The notes: generated by a model not told the origin, from the sequence alone. Shown: positions 49,720 through 59,164, numbered from the stretch's first letter. The stretch is DNA of 64,000 nt from Pseudonocardia sp. CNS-004 (GCA_001942185.1 MKJV01000071.1:62001-126000), one strand, 5' to 3'. Made by a program: numbers and translations.

Positions 49720-49876
49720 GGGCCCACCGACGCGGAGGCCCTGCACGAGGCGGTGGCGAGGGACGCATCCGCACCTCGCCGCCACCCTGCCGGTGTTCGC
49801 CAGCACGGACTTCACGGCGCACTTCGAGTTCGGACTACGGTTGCTCCTGGACGGACTGCGCGCCGTCCGGGGGTGA
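49720..49876 (+). pseudogene. Remnant of a TetR family C-terminal domain
   Basis: Two adjacent frames together read TDAEALHEAVARD then HPHLAATLPVFASTDFTAH and FEFGLRLLLDGL, a pattern typical of TetR ligand domains. There is no DNA-binding part upstream; the transporter gene ends just before. It is a true truncation, apart from one frame break near 49765. Confidence 0.5.
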
Positions 49877-49897
49877 GCGTGGCGGTAGTGGACCAAT

Positions 49898-49908
49898 GTT
49901 ATGACAGT
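49898..49908 (+). repeat. 11-bp direct repeat, left copy, flanking the Imm5-like gene
   Basis: GTTATGACAGT at 49898-49908 recurs exactly at 50487-50497, on the other side of the Imm5-like gene. Confidence 0.55.
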
Positions 49909-49940
49909 TTGCCGGATCGCCCGGAGGGGTTCAGCCCGTC

Positions 49941-50456
49941 ATGATCCTGCCGAAGGTGCGCGACCCGCGCCTGGTGACGATCCGTCGCGGCGGGACCTTG
50001 ACGGATCCGGATCACCATCTCCTCGCACTGTGGGCAGCGTCCTGCGCCGAACACGTCCTGCATCTGTTCGAGTCCGCACACCCCGGGGATCCACGCCCGC
50101 GTCAGGCCATCGAGCACGTCCGCGCCTGGGTTCGGGGCGAGGTCGGGATGATGGAGTCCCGCGCGGCGGGCGGCCACGCCATGGGCGCGGCACGGGACAA
50201 ACGGGGCGCTGCCCGGCACGCCGCGTACGCGGCCGGCCAGGCGGGCGCCGTGGCACACGTCGCCGCCCACGAGCTCGGCGCGGCCGCCTATGCGATCAAG
50301 GCCGTACGGGCCGCGGCGCCCGACGGCGCAGCGGACGCCGCGGGCCGGCTCGAGTGCCGATGGCAACGCGACCAGCTCCCGGCGGCGATCCGCGAGCTCG
50401 TACTCGACGACCAGCGGCTCCGCAACGACATCTGCTGGTCGGTGTTCGACTGCTGA
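49941..50456 (+). CDS. Imm5-like putative immunity protein
   Basis: An intact frame of 171 residues. LTDPDHHLLALWAASCAEHV, RPRQAIEHVRAWVRGE and ELGAAAYAIKAVRAA match the family called putative immunity protein (Imm-5-like) in actinobacteria, all-helical and Ala-rich. No toxin is encoded next to it, so it is an orphan. ATG 49941 follows a GGAGGGG ribosome site. It is flanked by 11-bp direct repeats. Confidence 0.6.
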   Translation: MILPKVRDPRLVTIRRGGTLTDPDHHLLALWAASCAEHVLHLFESAHPGDPRPRQAIEHVRAWVRGEVGMMESRAAGGHAMGAARDKRGAARHAAYAAGQAGAVAHVAAHELGAAAYAIKAVRAAAPDGAADAAGRLECRWQRDQLPAAIRELVLDDQRLRNDICWSVFDC

Positions 50457-50486
50457 CCTGGGCGATCTATTGAGCCGATAATCGAC

Positions 50487-50497
50487 GTTATGACAGT
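50487..50497 (+). repeat. 11-bp direct repeat, right copy
   Basis: GTTATGACAGT. It lies in the loop of a 7-bp inverted repeat (ATCGACG / CGTCGAT, 50481-50509). Confidence 0.55.
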
Positions 50498-50533
50498 AAT
50501 AGCGTCGATGACGACCTTCCCGTGCACGGTCTC

Positions 50534-50998
50534 TTACGGGATCGGGCCGAGCAGTTCGATGCCGCTGCGCTGCGCCGCGGCGAGTGCCTGCTCCATGCTC
50601 GGCTCGGGACCGAGCGCCGCCACCGCGCGCATGAACTGCTCCATCGGCGCCCCGGGCGCGTGCACGACGAACGCGACGGCGTCCTCCGTGGACTCGTTGC
50701 GGACCGTGTGCGGGGTGCGGCCGGCCAGCGGCACGACGTCGCCGGCGCGAGCGTGGTGCGCCGACGGTCCGGGTCGTCGGCTCCGCCGACGTAGAAGGTG
50801 AACTCCCCCCGCTCCACCAGGTAGACCTCGCCCGGCTCGTGGCGGTGCATCACCGGCGGGCCTCCCCCGGGCCGCATCCGGATCCGGATGGCGAAACAGG
50901 GCGCCGCCGGTCTGGGCGCAGCCGGCCAGGACGGTGATCTCGTCCAGGCCGGTCCGGATGGTGTCCGGACCGGCAGGATCGACAGGTAACATGTCCAT
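50534..50998 (-). CDS. Cupin domain protein (two frame breaks)
   Basis: About 154 residues. The cupin core reads PPVMHRHEPGEVYLVERGEF with His/Glu metal ligands (HRHxxxE) and a second motif GRTPHTVRNES. It is probably a small-molecule-binding or dioxygenase-like barrel. Net-compensating breaks lie near 50890 and 50750. ATG 50998 is divergent from marR, and both starts flank a palindromic operator, so MarR likely controls it. Confidence 0.7.
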   Translation of the reverse strand: MDMLPVDPAGPDTIRTGLDEITVLAGCAQTGGALFRHPDPDAARGRPAGDAPPRAGRGLPGGAGGVHLLRRRSRRPGPSAHHARAGDVVPLAGRTPHTVRNESTEDAVAFVVHAPGAPMEQFMRAVAALGPEPSMEQALAAAQRSGIELLGPIP

Positions 50999-51025
50999 AT
51001 GCAGATGATGGACAGGAGGCCTGTC
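50992..51025. promoter_or_regulatory. MarR operator between the cupin and marR genes
   Basis: A perfect 7-bp inverted repeat (TGTCCAT 50992-50998, ATGGACA 51008-51014, 9 bp apart) is followed by GACAGG/CCTGTC (51011-51025). Both lie in the 29-bp divergent gap. Confidence 0.55.
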
Positions 51026-51027
51026 TG

Positions 51028-51511
51028 ATGTCAATGCGTCTGCCCAGCCTGGCCGGGCACGAGCGACCGGCGAACCTCGCGGTCCTCATGCGCGAGGCGT
51101 TCGTCGCGCTCAACGACCGCGTGCTCACGCGCCTCGCCGAGCACGGGCACGGCGTGGTGCGATCGGCGCACGGAGCGTCTTCCAGTACCTCGACGACACC
51201 GGTACGACGGTGAGCGCGCTCGCCGAGCGCGCCCAGATGACCAAACAGGCGATGGCGGAGCTGGTACGCCATCTCGAGACACACGGTACGTGCGACGCGT
51301 GCCCGACCCGGCCGACCGGCGCGCGAAGCTCGTCGTCCCGACCGAGCGCGGCCACGACGTGATCGCCATCGCCCAGGACCTCGTGCCCGAGCTCGAGCAC
51401 GAGGTCGGCGAGATCCTCGGCGCGGAGCGGGTGCGCGACCTGCGTGCCGACCTCGATGCGATCCGCAGGGCGATCCCGGCCGGCCGATCAGACGGGCAGG
51501 TACGCCAGTAG
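51028..51511 (+). CDS. MarR family transcriptional regulator (two frame breaks)
   Basis: About 161 residues. The winged HTH is TTVSALAERAQMTKQAMAEL and the wing is RRVPDPADRRAKLV, which is diagnostic for MarR. Bases are missing near 51177 and 51285. ATG 51028 has GGAGG 8 nt upstream. It is divergent from the cupin gene and overlaps the convergent maltokinase-cap gene by about 24 bp. Confidence 0.82.
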
Positions 51512-52104
51512 CGCGGGCTCATCGCCCCCGCGCCACGTCCCGGTGAGGAACTCGGCGCCGTCGGGCCGCTCCGTCCACCCGACGATCCGCAGCACGACGA
51601 GCCCGCCGATGGTCGTGGCCGCCGCACCGTCGACCGGGCCGACGGACCCGGCGGCGGGCACGGGCGCAGCCGTGCTGCCGGAGCCGGACACGCGGGCGGT
51701 CGGTTCGCGGCGGACCGGCGCACCGTCGGACTCCACCCATTCCTCGGCCTCGCTGCCGCCGGTGCGGATCGCGGTGGCCACCGCCGCGGCGTACACCGGG
51801 TCGCCGCAGCCGTCGTAGACCCAGCGGCGCCCGAGGTGGGTGTGCTCCATGGTGCCGACGAGGTGGCGCTCGGCGCCTCGAGCGGGGCCGCGCGGTAGGT
51901 CAGCGGGACCTGGAGGACGTCGCCGTTCCCGGCCCGGACCAGGTGAGTCTCGATGCCCACCTCTCCCAGCGGGTCGTCGAACCGGAACGCGCCCAGCAGT
52001 TCGAACGGGGCCGCAGCGCCGGCCGCCCACGTGCGCGACGGGAGCCAGCCTGCGATCAGCTCGGCCTTGGTCGGGGTGATCTGCGCTCGATGGATGATGG
52101 CCAC
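51488..52104 (-). CDS. Maltokinase N-terminal cap-like domain protein (one frame break)
   Basis: About 205 residues. MAIIHRAQITPTKAELIAGW, FRFDDPLGEVGIETHLVR, LQVPLTYRAAPLEG, VGTMEHTHLGRRWVYDGCGD match the Mak_N_cap fold found at the N-terminus of Pep2 maltokinases and as free-standing proteins. There is no kinase domain here. One base is missing near 51880. GTG 52104 is divergent from the GntR gene. Confidence 0.75.
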
Positions 52105-52127
52105 GGCGTGACGCTACGTGGCAGCCA

Positions 52128-52140
52128 AACATGGGATGTT
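52128..52140. promoter_or_regulatory. Inverted repeat upstream of the GntR gene
   Basis: AACAT-GGG-ATGTT is a 5-3-5 inverted repeat 11 bp before the GntR start, in the divergent gap. It is a candidate autoregulatory operator. Confidence 0.4.
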
Positions 52141-52151
52141 AGGTTGTTTGA

Positions 52152-52850
52152 GTGGGGTTGACAGCGGTGCGGCCAGGCCGGTTGTGCGACGAGGTCGTGG
52201 CCCAGTTCGAGGCGCTCATCGCGTCCGGGGAGTGGCCCGTCGGGGCGAAGATCCCGCCGGAGCCGGAGCTCGTGGCGGCGCTGGGCGTGGGCCGCAACAC
52301 GGTGCGCGAGGCCGTGCGGGCCTTGGAACACGCGGGCGTGCTCGAGCCGCGCCGGGGCGACGGCACCTACGTGCGCGCCTCGAGCGATCTCGGCGCCGCG
52401 TTGCTGCGCCGGGCGCAGCGCACCACGGCCGAGCACGTGCTGGCCGTGCGCACCAGCCTGGAGCGCGACGCCGCGGCGGCCGCCGCACTGCACCGCACGG
52501 AGTCCGACATCGCCGCGATCCGCGTGGCGCTCGCCGCCCGTCGCGCCGCGTGCGAGCAGCCGGACCGCGCGAGGTTCGCGGCCGCCGACGTCGCCTTCCA
52601 CCGTGCCGTGGTCGCGGCCACCGGCAACCCGGTGCTGATCGACCTGTACGCCGGGCTCACCGAGGCGCTGCAGCGCACCGTCAGCGAGATCGACGAGCAC
52701 GACGACGACCCGGCGGCCTTCCCCGGCCACGAGGAGCTGGCCGACGCGATCGTGGCGGGCGACCCGGACGCTGCGCGGGCCGCGGCCTCCCGCTACCTCG
52801 ATGCCGCGCGCGCGATCATGGCCCGCGGCGACGCCGGGGACCCGGCGTGA
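52152..52850 (+). CDS. GntR/FadR family regulator
   Basis: An intact frame of 232 residues. The winged HTH is LVAALGVGRNTVREAVRALE with RRGDGTYVR as wing. The all-helical FCD effector domain has HRAVVAATGN and GHEELADAIV, with metal-ligand His residues. It overlaps the downstream MFS gene by 4 bp and likely controls it. Confidence 0.9.
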   Translation: MGLTAVRPGRLCDEVVAQFEALIASGEWPVGAKIPPEPELVAALGVGRNTVREAVRALEHAGVLEPRRGDGTYVRASSDLGAALLRRAQRTTAEHVLAVRTSLERDAAAAAALHRTESDIAAIRVALAARRAACEQPDRARFAAADVAFHRAVVAATGNPVLIDLYAGLTEALQRTVSEIDEHDDDPAAFPGHEELADAIVAGDPDAARAAASRYLDAARAIMARGDAGDPA

Positions 52851-54058
52851 GCGTCGAGGCACCGGCCACCGGATCCGCGCGGCTCGCCCCCGCGTCGACG
52901 TGGTGGATCGGGTTGGCGATCGTGCTGGTCGCGGCGAACCTGCGGCCCGCCGTCGTCGGGGTGGCGCCGCTGCTGTCGGAGATCCAGGCGGCGGAAGGGC
53001 TCTCGGCCACCGCGGCAGGCATCCTCACCGCCCTGCCGGTGCTGTGCTTCGGCCTGGTCGCCCCGGTGGCCCCGCCGCTGGCGCGCAGGCTCGGCATCGA
53101 ACGCGCGTTGCTGGCGGCGCTCGTGCTGCTCATCATCGGGTTCCTCGTGCGCTCCAGCGGCTCCCTGGTCGCGTTGTTCGCCGGCACGGTGCTGCTCGGC
53201 TCGGCCATCGCCGTCGGCAACGTACTGCTGCCCAGCCTGATCAAGCGCGACTTCGCACACCGCACGGGGCTGATGACCGGCCTCTACACGATGGCCATCG
53301 CGACGGGCGGGGCGCTCGCGGCGGGCGTCACGATGCCGATCGCGCACGCCGCAGGGCTCGGCTGGCCCGGCGCGCTGGCCTCGTGGGGGTTGTTCGCGGT
53401 GCTGGCGCTGCTGTGCTGGCTTCCGCACGTGCGCCGGGCCGAGCGGCCTGCCCGTACGGCCGGGCGGCGCGTGGGCGGGCTCTGGCGCGACCCGCTGGCC
53501 TGGCAGGTCACCATCTACATGGGCCTGCAGTCGCTGGGCTACTTCGCGATCACCGCCTGGCTGCCCGCGCTGCTCGTCGAGCGGGGCTACGACCCGGTGG
53601 TGGCGGGCTGGCTGCTGTCGCTCTCCACCGTGGCCGGCATCGCGGGGGCCACGCTCGCCCCGGTGCTCGCCACCCGCTGGCGCCGGCAGCGGGCCGTCGC
53701 CGTCGCCATCACGGCCATCGCCGCGATCGGGCTGCTGGGGCTGCTCGCGCCCGTCGGCTTCGAGCTCGCGGCGGTGATCCCCCTGGGCTTCGCGCAGAGC
53801 GCGGCGCTGGGCCTCGCCCTCACGCTCGTCGCCGTGCGGGCACCGGACGCGGCCCACGCGGCCCAGCTGTCGGGCATGGCGCAGAGCGCGGGCTACGTGC
53901 TCGCGGCCGCGGGCCCGTTCGTGATGGGCGCGCTGCGCGACCTGTCCGGCGGCTGGACGGTGCCGCTGCTGCTGCTGGTGGCGCTGCTCGCCGTGCAGGG
54001 CACGGCGGGCGTGCTCGCCGGTCGTGACCGGCAGGTGCGGCGGTCGGCGGTGGCGTGA
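52847..54058 (+). CDS. MFS transporter, CynX/NimT family
   Basis: An intact frame of 403 residues with 12 transmembrane helices. IVLVAANLRPAVVGVAPLLS and GILTALPVLCFGLVAP are typical of the cyanate/2-nitroimidazole transporter branch. The substrate is unknown. GTG 52847 overlaps the GntR stop (GTGA), so the pair is one transcription unit. Confidence 0.87.
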   Translation: MSVEAPATGSARLAPASTWWIGLAIVLVAANLRPAVVGVAPLLSEIQAAEGLSATAAGILTALPVLCFGLVAPVAPPLARRLGIERALLAALVLLIIGFLVRSSGSLVALFAGTVLLGSAIAVGNVLLPSLIKRDFAHRTGLMTGLYTMAIATGGALAAGVTMPIAHAAGLGWPGALASWGLFAVLALLCWLPHVRRAERPARTAGRRVGGLWRDPLAWQVTIYMGLQSLGYFAITAWLPALLVERGYDPVVAGWLLSLSTVAGIAGATLAPVLATRWRRQRAVAVAITAIAAIGLLGLLAPVGFELAAVIPLGFAQSAALGLALTLVAVRAPDAAHAAQLSGMAQSAGYVLAAAGPFVMGALRDLSGGWTVPLLLLVALLAVQGTAGVLAGRDRQVRRSAVA

Positions 54059-54146
54059 CCGCGCGGTTCTCGCCAGCTCGGCGCACGGCGCTCGGAATTG
54101 TCGGTGACCCGTTCTAGGCTTCCTCGCGCACGAGAGAGGGGAACCG

Positions 54147-55154
54147 ATGACCGTCGCCGCTGACGCGCCTCCCGGCACCTGGGAGCAGCACCGCGTCGAG
54201 CTCACCGCCTACTGCTACCGCATGCTCGGCTCGTCCGCCGACGCCGAGGACGCCGTGCAGGACACGATGGTGCGGGCGTGGCGCTCCTACGACAAGTTCG
54301 AGGGCCGGTCCTCGGTGCGCTCGTGGCTCTACAAGATCGCCACGAACGTCTGCCTGACGATGCTCGACGGTCGGCAGCGCCGCGCAACCCCGATGGACTT
54401 CGGCGAGGCGGCATCGGCCGACGGACCGCGGCCCACCCCGAAGCCGGAGATCTCCTGGCTCGAGCCGATCCCCGACGCCCGGGTGCTGCCCACCGCGTCC
54501 GACCCCGCCGAGCTCGCCGTGGCGAAGGAGTCGGTGCGGCTGGCGTTCGTGGCCGCGCTGCAGCACCTGCCGGCCCGCCAGCGGGCGGTGCTGATCCTGC
54601 GCGAGGTGCTGCAGTGGAAGGCGTCGGAGGTGGCCGAGCTGCTCGGCACCACCGTCGCGTCGGTCAACAGCGCGTTGCAGCGGGCCCGCGCCACGCTCGC
54701 CGAGCAGGAGCTCGCGCAGCCCGGGCCCGGCGGAGGCGGCGTGAGCGAGCTCGACGCCGACCACCAGGAGCTGCTCACCCGCTACGCCGAGGCGTTCGAG
54801 CGCTACGACGTCGGTGCCCTGGTCACGCTGCTGCACGAAGATGCCATCCTCAACATGCCGCCGTACGACATCTGGCTGCAGGGGCCCGAGGAAATCAGCA
54901 AGTGGTGGATCGGGCCGGGCGCGCCGTGCCGTGGCTCGAAGATGCGGGCGCTGTCGGCCAACGGCATGCCCGCGTTCGCGCAGTGGCGGCCCCGTCCGGA
55001 GGGCGGCGGCTACTACGCCTGGGCGCTGCAGGTGATCGACATCAAGGATGGCCTCATCATCGGCTACACGTCGTTCCTCGACGTCGACGTCCTGTTCCCG
55101 ATGTGGGAGCTGCCGCTGTCGCTCGACGCGGAGGGCGAGCCGGTGTCGGCCTGA
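54147..55154 (+). CDS. sigG: ECF RNA polymerase sigma factor with SnoaL-like C-terminal domain (SigG type)
   Basis: An intact frame of 335 residues. Region 2 is AYCYRMLGSSADAEDAVQDTMVRAWR (key DAEDAVQDT), region 4 is LPARQRAVLILREVLQW with the HTH KASEVAELLGTTVASV. Residues ~205-335 are a SnoaL-like fold that in this ECF group replaces a separate anti-sigma factor. It resembles mycobacterial SigG/SigJ. No anti-sigma gene is adjacent. Confidence 0.88.
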   Translation: MTVAADAPPGTWEQHRVELTAYCYRMLGSSADAEDAVQDTMVRAWRSYDKFEGRSSVRSWLYKIATNVCLTMLDGRQRRATPMDFGEAASADGPRPTPKPEISWLEPIPDARVLPTASDPAELAVAKESVRLAFVAALQHLPARQRAVLILREVLQWKASEVAELLGTTVASVNSALQRARATLAEQELAQPGPGGGGVSELDADHQELLTRYAEAFERYDVGALVTLLHEDAILNMPPYDIWLQGPEEISKWWIGPGAPCRGSKMRALSANGMPAFAQWRPRPEGGGYYAWALQVIDIKDGLIIGYTSFLDVDVLFPMWELPLSLDAEGEPVSA

Positions 55155-55979
55155 GCCTCAGGAGCCACCCGCACCAGCCAGTCCACGGCGTCAGCGCAGG
55201 CGTCGAGCACGGAGATGTGCCCGTCGTCCGGGCGGAACCACAGTTCCGACTGGGGCAGCCCGCGGGCGAGCTGTTCGGCGTGCGAGCGGGGCGCGATCCG
55301 GTCCTGCTCGCCCTGTACGAGCAGCACGGGTACCTCCACCACGGCGAGGTCGGCGCCCCACGGGCTGACGAGCGCGACGTCGTCGTCCACCTGCCCGTCG
55401 GGGCCCGCCAGTTCGGCGCACCCGCGTCGGCGCCCATCGCCTCCCATGCCCCCGCGAGCGCCGCGACGTCGGTGGCGGTGAAGACGGCGGGGTCGAACTC
55501 GCTCTGCTCGGCGTGCCGCATCCGGGCCGCGCGCCCGGCGAGGGCGGCGCGCAGGGCGCTGTCGTCCGCCATGCCCGCGAACCAGCTGTCGGCGCCGGTG
55601 AAGGGGGCGATCGCGGCGAAGCAGGCCACCCCGGTCACGCGGCCGGGCAGCAGCGCGGCGCACGCGAGGGCGTGCGAGCCCCCGCTGGAGGACCCCATCA
55701 CGGCGAACCGGTCGAGGCACAGCACGTCGGCCAGGTGGACCACGTCGCGGCCGCCGAGCCGACGGACCGGCCGGGTAGCGGGGTGGACCCGCCGTAGCCG
55801 GGCCGGGCGTAGGACACCAGACGCACGCCGCGTTCCCGCGCCAGCCCGAGCAGCGGCTCGTACAGCGCACCGGTCTGCGGTGTGCCGTGGTGCCAGACGA
55901 GTGTGGTGTCACCGTCGCCGGTGTCGTGGATCCGCAGGTCGCGCCCGTCGTTGAGGCGCAGGTCCCGGGTGATCACCAC
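55064..55979 (-). CDS. Alpha/beta hydrolase (two or three frame breaks)
   Basis: About 270-305 residues. The oxyanion region is WHHGTPQTG, the nucleophile elbow is VMGSSSGGSHAL, the acid is in LVQGEQDRIAP and the His is in DDGHISVLDAC. Frame breaks lie near 55745 and 55395. The stop is uncertain: the open frame ends at 55064, well inside the convergent sigma gene, while a TGA one frame away at 55158-55160 would end it at the sigma stop. Confidence 0.75.
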
Positions 55980-55996
55980 CGGGTCACCGTAGCGCG

Positions 55997-56034
55997 GTCA
56001 GGTAAGGGCACTGACGAGCACGTCCGGGCAGGCG
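55997..56034 (+). repeat. 38-bp imperfect direct repeat, left copy
   Basis: It agrees at 32 of 38 positions with 58242-58279 and shares CTGACGAGCACGTCC exactly. The two copies bracket the TetR-amidase cassette. Confidence 0.55.
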
Positions 56035-56079
56035 GCCGGTGGTCCCGACCGAGGGTGCCGGTGGCCGCGCCTCACCTGC

Positions 56080-56094
56080 TAGACGACCGGTCTA
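56080..56094. promoter_or_regulatory. TetR operator upstream of tetR
   Basis: TAGAC-GACCGGTCTA, an imperfect copy of the palindrome TAGACCGGTCTA found before the amidase gene, lies 21 bp before the tetR start. Confidence 0.6.
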
Positions 56095-56115
56095 ATCCGT
56101 TGCTAGGGTCCCGTC

Positions 56116-56703
56116 ATGCCAGCCGCCAAGGTGGAAACGCGCCAGAACCTCCTGGACGCCGCGCGGCGGATCGTGGCCGCCAAGGGGTACGCCGCGGTCG
56201 GCATCAATGAGATCCTCGCCGAGGCCGGTGTTCCGAAGGGGTCGTTCTACCACTACTTCGACTCCAAGGACGCCTTCGGCGAGGCGATGATGAAGAGCTA
56301 CTTCGACGAGTACCTCGCAGCCCTGGACGGCATCGTTGCCGACAAGGGCAAGAGTTCTGCGAAGCACCTGATGAGGTACTGGCGGGGTGTCTACGACACC
56401 CAAGTCGCGGACGACTGCCAGGGCGGATGTCTGGTCGTCAAACTCGGTGCGGAGATCGCCGACCTCTCCGAGGTGATGAGAGCGACGACGAAAGCCGGCA
56501 CCACGGCGATCGTCGACCGACTGGAGCAGATGATCACCGGCGGCATTGCGGACGGGTCCGTGTCTGTCGATGACAGCCCCCGCGCGACAGCCGAGGCTCT
56601 CTACGACCTGTGGCTCGGAGCGAGCATCATGGCGAAGATCCATCGCAGCCCGGACCATCTCGACCGTGCCATGACGGTCACGCGCCAGGTCCTGCACGTC
56701 TGA
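56116..56703 (+). CDS. TetR family regulator, NemR/AcuR-like
   Basis: An intact frame of 195 residues. The HTH is GINEILAEAGVPKGSFYHYF. The C-terminal domain has CQGGCLVVKLGAEIAD with two Cys that, in NemR-type regulators, sense electrophiles. It has a copy of the TAGACCGGTCTA operator in its own promoter and another before the amidase gene, so it likely represses both. Codon use is less G/C-biased than in neighbours, suggesting transfer. Confidence 0.88.
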   Translation: MPAAKVETRQNLLDAARRIVAAKGYAAVGINEILAEAGVPKGSFYHYFDSKDAFGEAMMKSYFDEYLAALDGIVADKGKSSAKHLMRYWRGVYDTQVADDCQGGCLVVKLGAEIADLSEVMRATTKAGTTAIVDRLEQMITGGIADGSVSVDDSPRATAEALYDLWLGASIMAKIHRSPDHLDRAMTVTRQVLHV

Positions 56704-56761
56704 CGATCCCCCTCCCTTGCGGCAGCCTGCCCCAGGCGGCATCAATCGTCGACCGGTGGAG

Positions 56762-56773
56762 TAGACCGGTCTA
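56762..56773. promoter_or_regulatory. TetR operator upstream of the amidase
   Basis: TAGACCGGTCTA is a perfect 12-bp palindrome 14 bp before the amidase ATG, between promoter and ribosome site. Confidence 0.65.
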
Positions 56774-56787
56774 AGAGAGAAGGCCTC

Positions 56788-58192
56788 ATGACCACCGACC
56801 TCATCCGCTCCGACGCGAGCGAACTCGCTGAATTGATCCGCAACAGGAAGGTGTCGTCCGTCGAGGTGGCGCAGGCGCACCTCGATCGCATCGCAGCCAC
56901 CGATCCGAAGGTCAACGCCATCGTCACGGTCGCCGGCAGCGCTCTGGACGCCGCGAAGGCGGCGGATGAGGCGCTCGCGGCGGGCGTGCAGGTCGGGCCG
57001 TTGCACGGCGTGCCGTTCACGGTGAAGGACTCGTTCGACACCGCCGGGGTGCTGACCCAGCGCGGTTCCCCGATCTTCGAGGGCCGCATCCCGGACACGG
57101 ACGCCACCAGCGTGACACGGATGAAGCGCGCTGGTGCGATCCTCCTGGCGAAGACCAACCTCCCGGAGTTCTCGTACTCGACCGAGTCCGACAACCTCCT
57201 GACGGGCAGGACGAACAACCCCTGGAACCTCGACCGCACGCCCGGCGGCTCCAGTGGCGGGGAATCTGCGGCGATCGCGGCCGGTATGTCACCACTCGGG
57301 CTCGGAAGCGACCTGGCCATCTCGGTGCGCGGACCGGCAGCTCACACCGGCATCGTCGCCCTCAAGCCGACCCATGGGCGTATCCCGATGACCGGGGTCT
57401 GGCCGCGGGTACCGCGCCGTGACTGGCATGTCGGCCCGATGGCCCGCACCATCCGCGACCTCGCACTGGCGTACTCGGTGCTCTCCGGCCCCGACGCGCC
57501 GACGGCTTCGCCACCGTTCCGCGCGAGTTCGACGCGGGTTTCGGTGCGTCGCCGGACCGGCCCGTCCGCGTCGGCTGGTTGGTCGACTCCGGACTCGGCC
57601 CGATCGACCCGGAGGTCGCCGCCACCGTGCATTCGGCCGCCGAAGCGCTGCAGGCGCTGGGATTCAGGTCGAATCCGTGAACATTCCGGCGCTCGAGCGG
57701 GACAACCCTCTCGACCTCTTCTACCGGCAGCACGTCATGGAGGTGCGGCCGGCATTCCGGGACGTCACCTCCGGTCACGAGGACCAGATGGCCAAGGTCT
57801 CCACGTCCATGCTCGCCGGCCCCGACACGTCCGTGGAGGACTACGTCCTGGCCGAACAGGGCATCGAACGTCTCAGGGACGCATTCACCGAGTACTTCCA
57901 GAAGTACGACGCCCTCCTGCTCCCGGTCCTGCCCATCCCCGCCCACGAACACGGGCTCACCCGGTTCACCATCAACGGTCGGACAATGGCCGCCGCCCAC
58001 ATCCTGACGGCGACCATCCCGTTCAACCTGACCGGCCTGCCGGCCCTGTCCATGCGGTTCGGCACGAGCAGCGACGGCATGCCGATCGGTGTGCAGCTGG
58101 CAGCCAACTGGCACTCCGAGTCGACGATCCTGCACATCGCGTCGCTGCTGGAGTCGCTCAGCCCGGTCCGTGACCAGCACCCCACCATCTGA
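56788..58192 (+). CDS. Amidase signature family amidase (two frame breaks)
   Basis: About 468 residues. Triad parts are Lys in FTVKDSF, the loop TPGGSSGGESAAIAAG and Ser in LAISVRGPA, where the usual GGS is replaced by AIS. The C-terminus has TGLPALSMRFGTSSDGMPIG. Bases are missing near 57507 and 57662. It is paired with the TetR gene through a shared operator and is likely induced by its substrate or a related compound. Confidence 0.83.
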
Positions 58193-58241
58193 CGGTCGCG
58201 AAAGCGGGGCGGCGGTTGGCCGGCGCGCCGAGCCGGCCGCA

Positions 58242-58279
58242 CGGACAGGCGAGGGCGCTGACGAGCACGTCCAGGGAGG
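58242..58279 (+). repeat. 38-bp imperfect direct repeat, right copy
   Basis: Partner of 55997-56034 (32 of 38 matches), just beyond the amidase stop. Confidence 0.55.
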
Positions 58280-58281
58280 CG

Positions 58282-58467
58282 CTGGCACCGCCCGGGGCAG
58301 CACGTCGAGGAATACGCAGACGTCCTGTCCCCCGCGCTGTCGCCGAGCACGTGGTGCCGGCCGTGAGGGCGGGCGCGACGGAGCTGCAGATCTGCCCGGT
58401 CGGCCCGCCGCAGGAGCGGGACCGCACGATCGAGTTCTTCGGAGCGCTCGCGCGCGCTACTGCGTGA
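58282..58467 (+). pseudogene. C-terminal fragment of an oxidoreductase-like protein
   Basis: The frame ending at 58467 reads AEHVVPAVRAGATELQICPV then ERDRTIEFFGALARA, resembling the end of LLM-class flavin-dependent oxidoreductases. Nothing matching an N-terminus lies upstream; the repeat and amidase are there instead. The assignment is tentative. Confidence 0.3.
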
Positions 58468-59064
58468 TCGTCCGGATCGACAGCTGGTTGCCCGGAGGGG
58501 TGGCGCTGCACCCGGTCCCCTCCACCGGGACGAACAGCGCCGCCGTGTCCCCCGGCGGGTACACGCGTAGCCCGCGGACCGGCACGGGGTGGCAGGCGTC
58601 GGTCTCGTAGTTCTGGACGTTCGCGAGCTGGAGCTGCGCCTGTGCGGTGCCTCCCGGCGCGATGGGCACCTGGCCGCCGCGCTCCCCGGACATGGCCGCA
58701 GCCGGGCCGACCTGGTGGCCGTCGTCACCGGCGACGTAGGAGACGCCGGGGAAGCCGCGCAGCTCGCAGGTGCGGGAGCCGGTGTTGGTGAAGATCAGCG
58801 GCCGGTACACCGACCCGGCCGCGCGCCCCCCTCCCCGAGGGACACGGCGAGCTCACCGGTCGTACACCGCGGGAGGTCCGCCGCGTCCGGCTGCTCGGCC
58901 GGCTCGATCGGGCGGGTCGCGGCGGCGACCGGTGTCGCCGCGCTCGCGGACATCGACGGGGAGGCCGGTGACTGCGGTGCGCGCGGCACCGGCGCCGCGC
59001 ACGCCGCCGCACCGATCACGACACCTGCGACGGCTGCAGCCGCACCTGCCCTCGTCCTGACCAT
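58457..59064 (-). CDS. DUF4232 lipoprotein (one frame break)
   Basis: About 202 residues. The N-terminus has a lipoprotein signal ending GAAACAA (acylated Cys ~residue 22) and a Pro/Ala/Ser linker. The DUF4232 domain follows, with LIFTNTGSRTCELRGFPGV and paired Cys. DUF4232 proteins are secreted and of unknown role. One base is missing near 58830. ATG 59064 is used. It faces the PadR gene divergently. Confidence 0.78.
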
Positions 59065-59164
59065 GTCACTCCCCCGATCACCGGCGGCGCTCCCCCGCAC
59101 CGCTCCACCTGGTCAGACGTGCGGTGGCGCGGCACGTTGCGGCCGTACAACCGATCGGGTGCCT

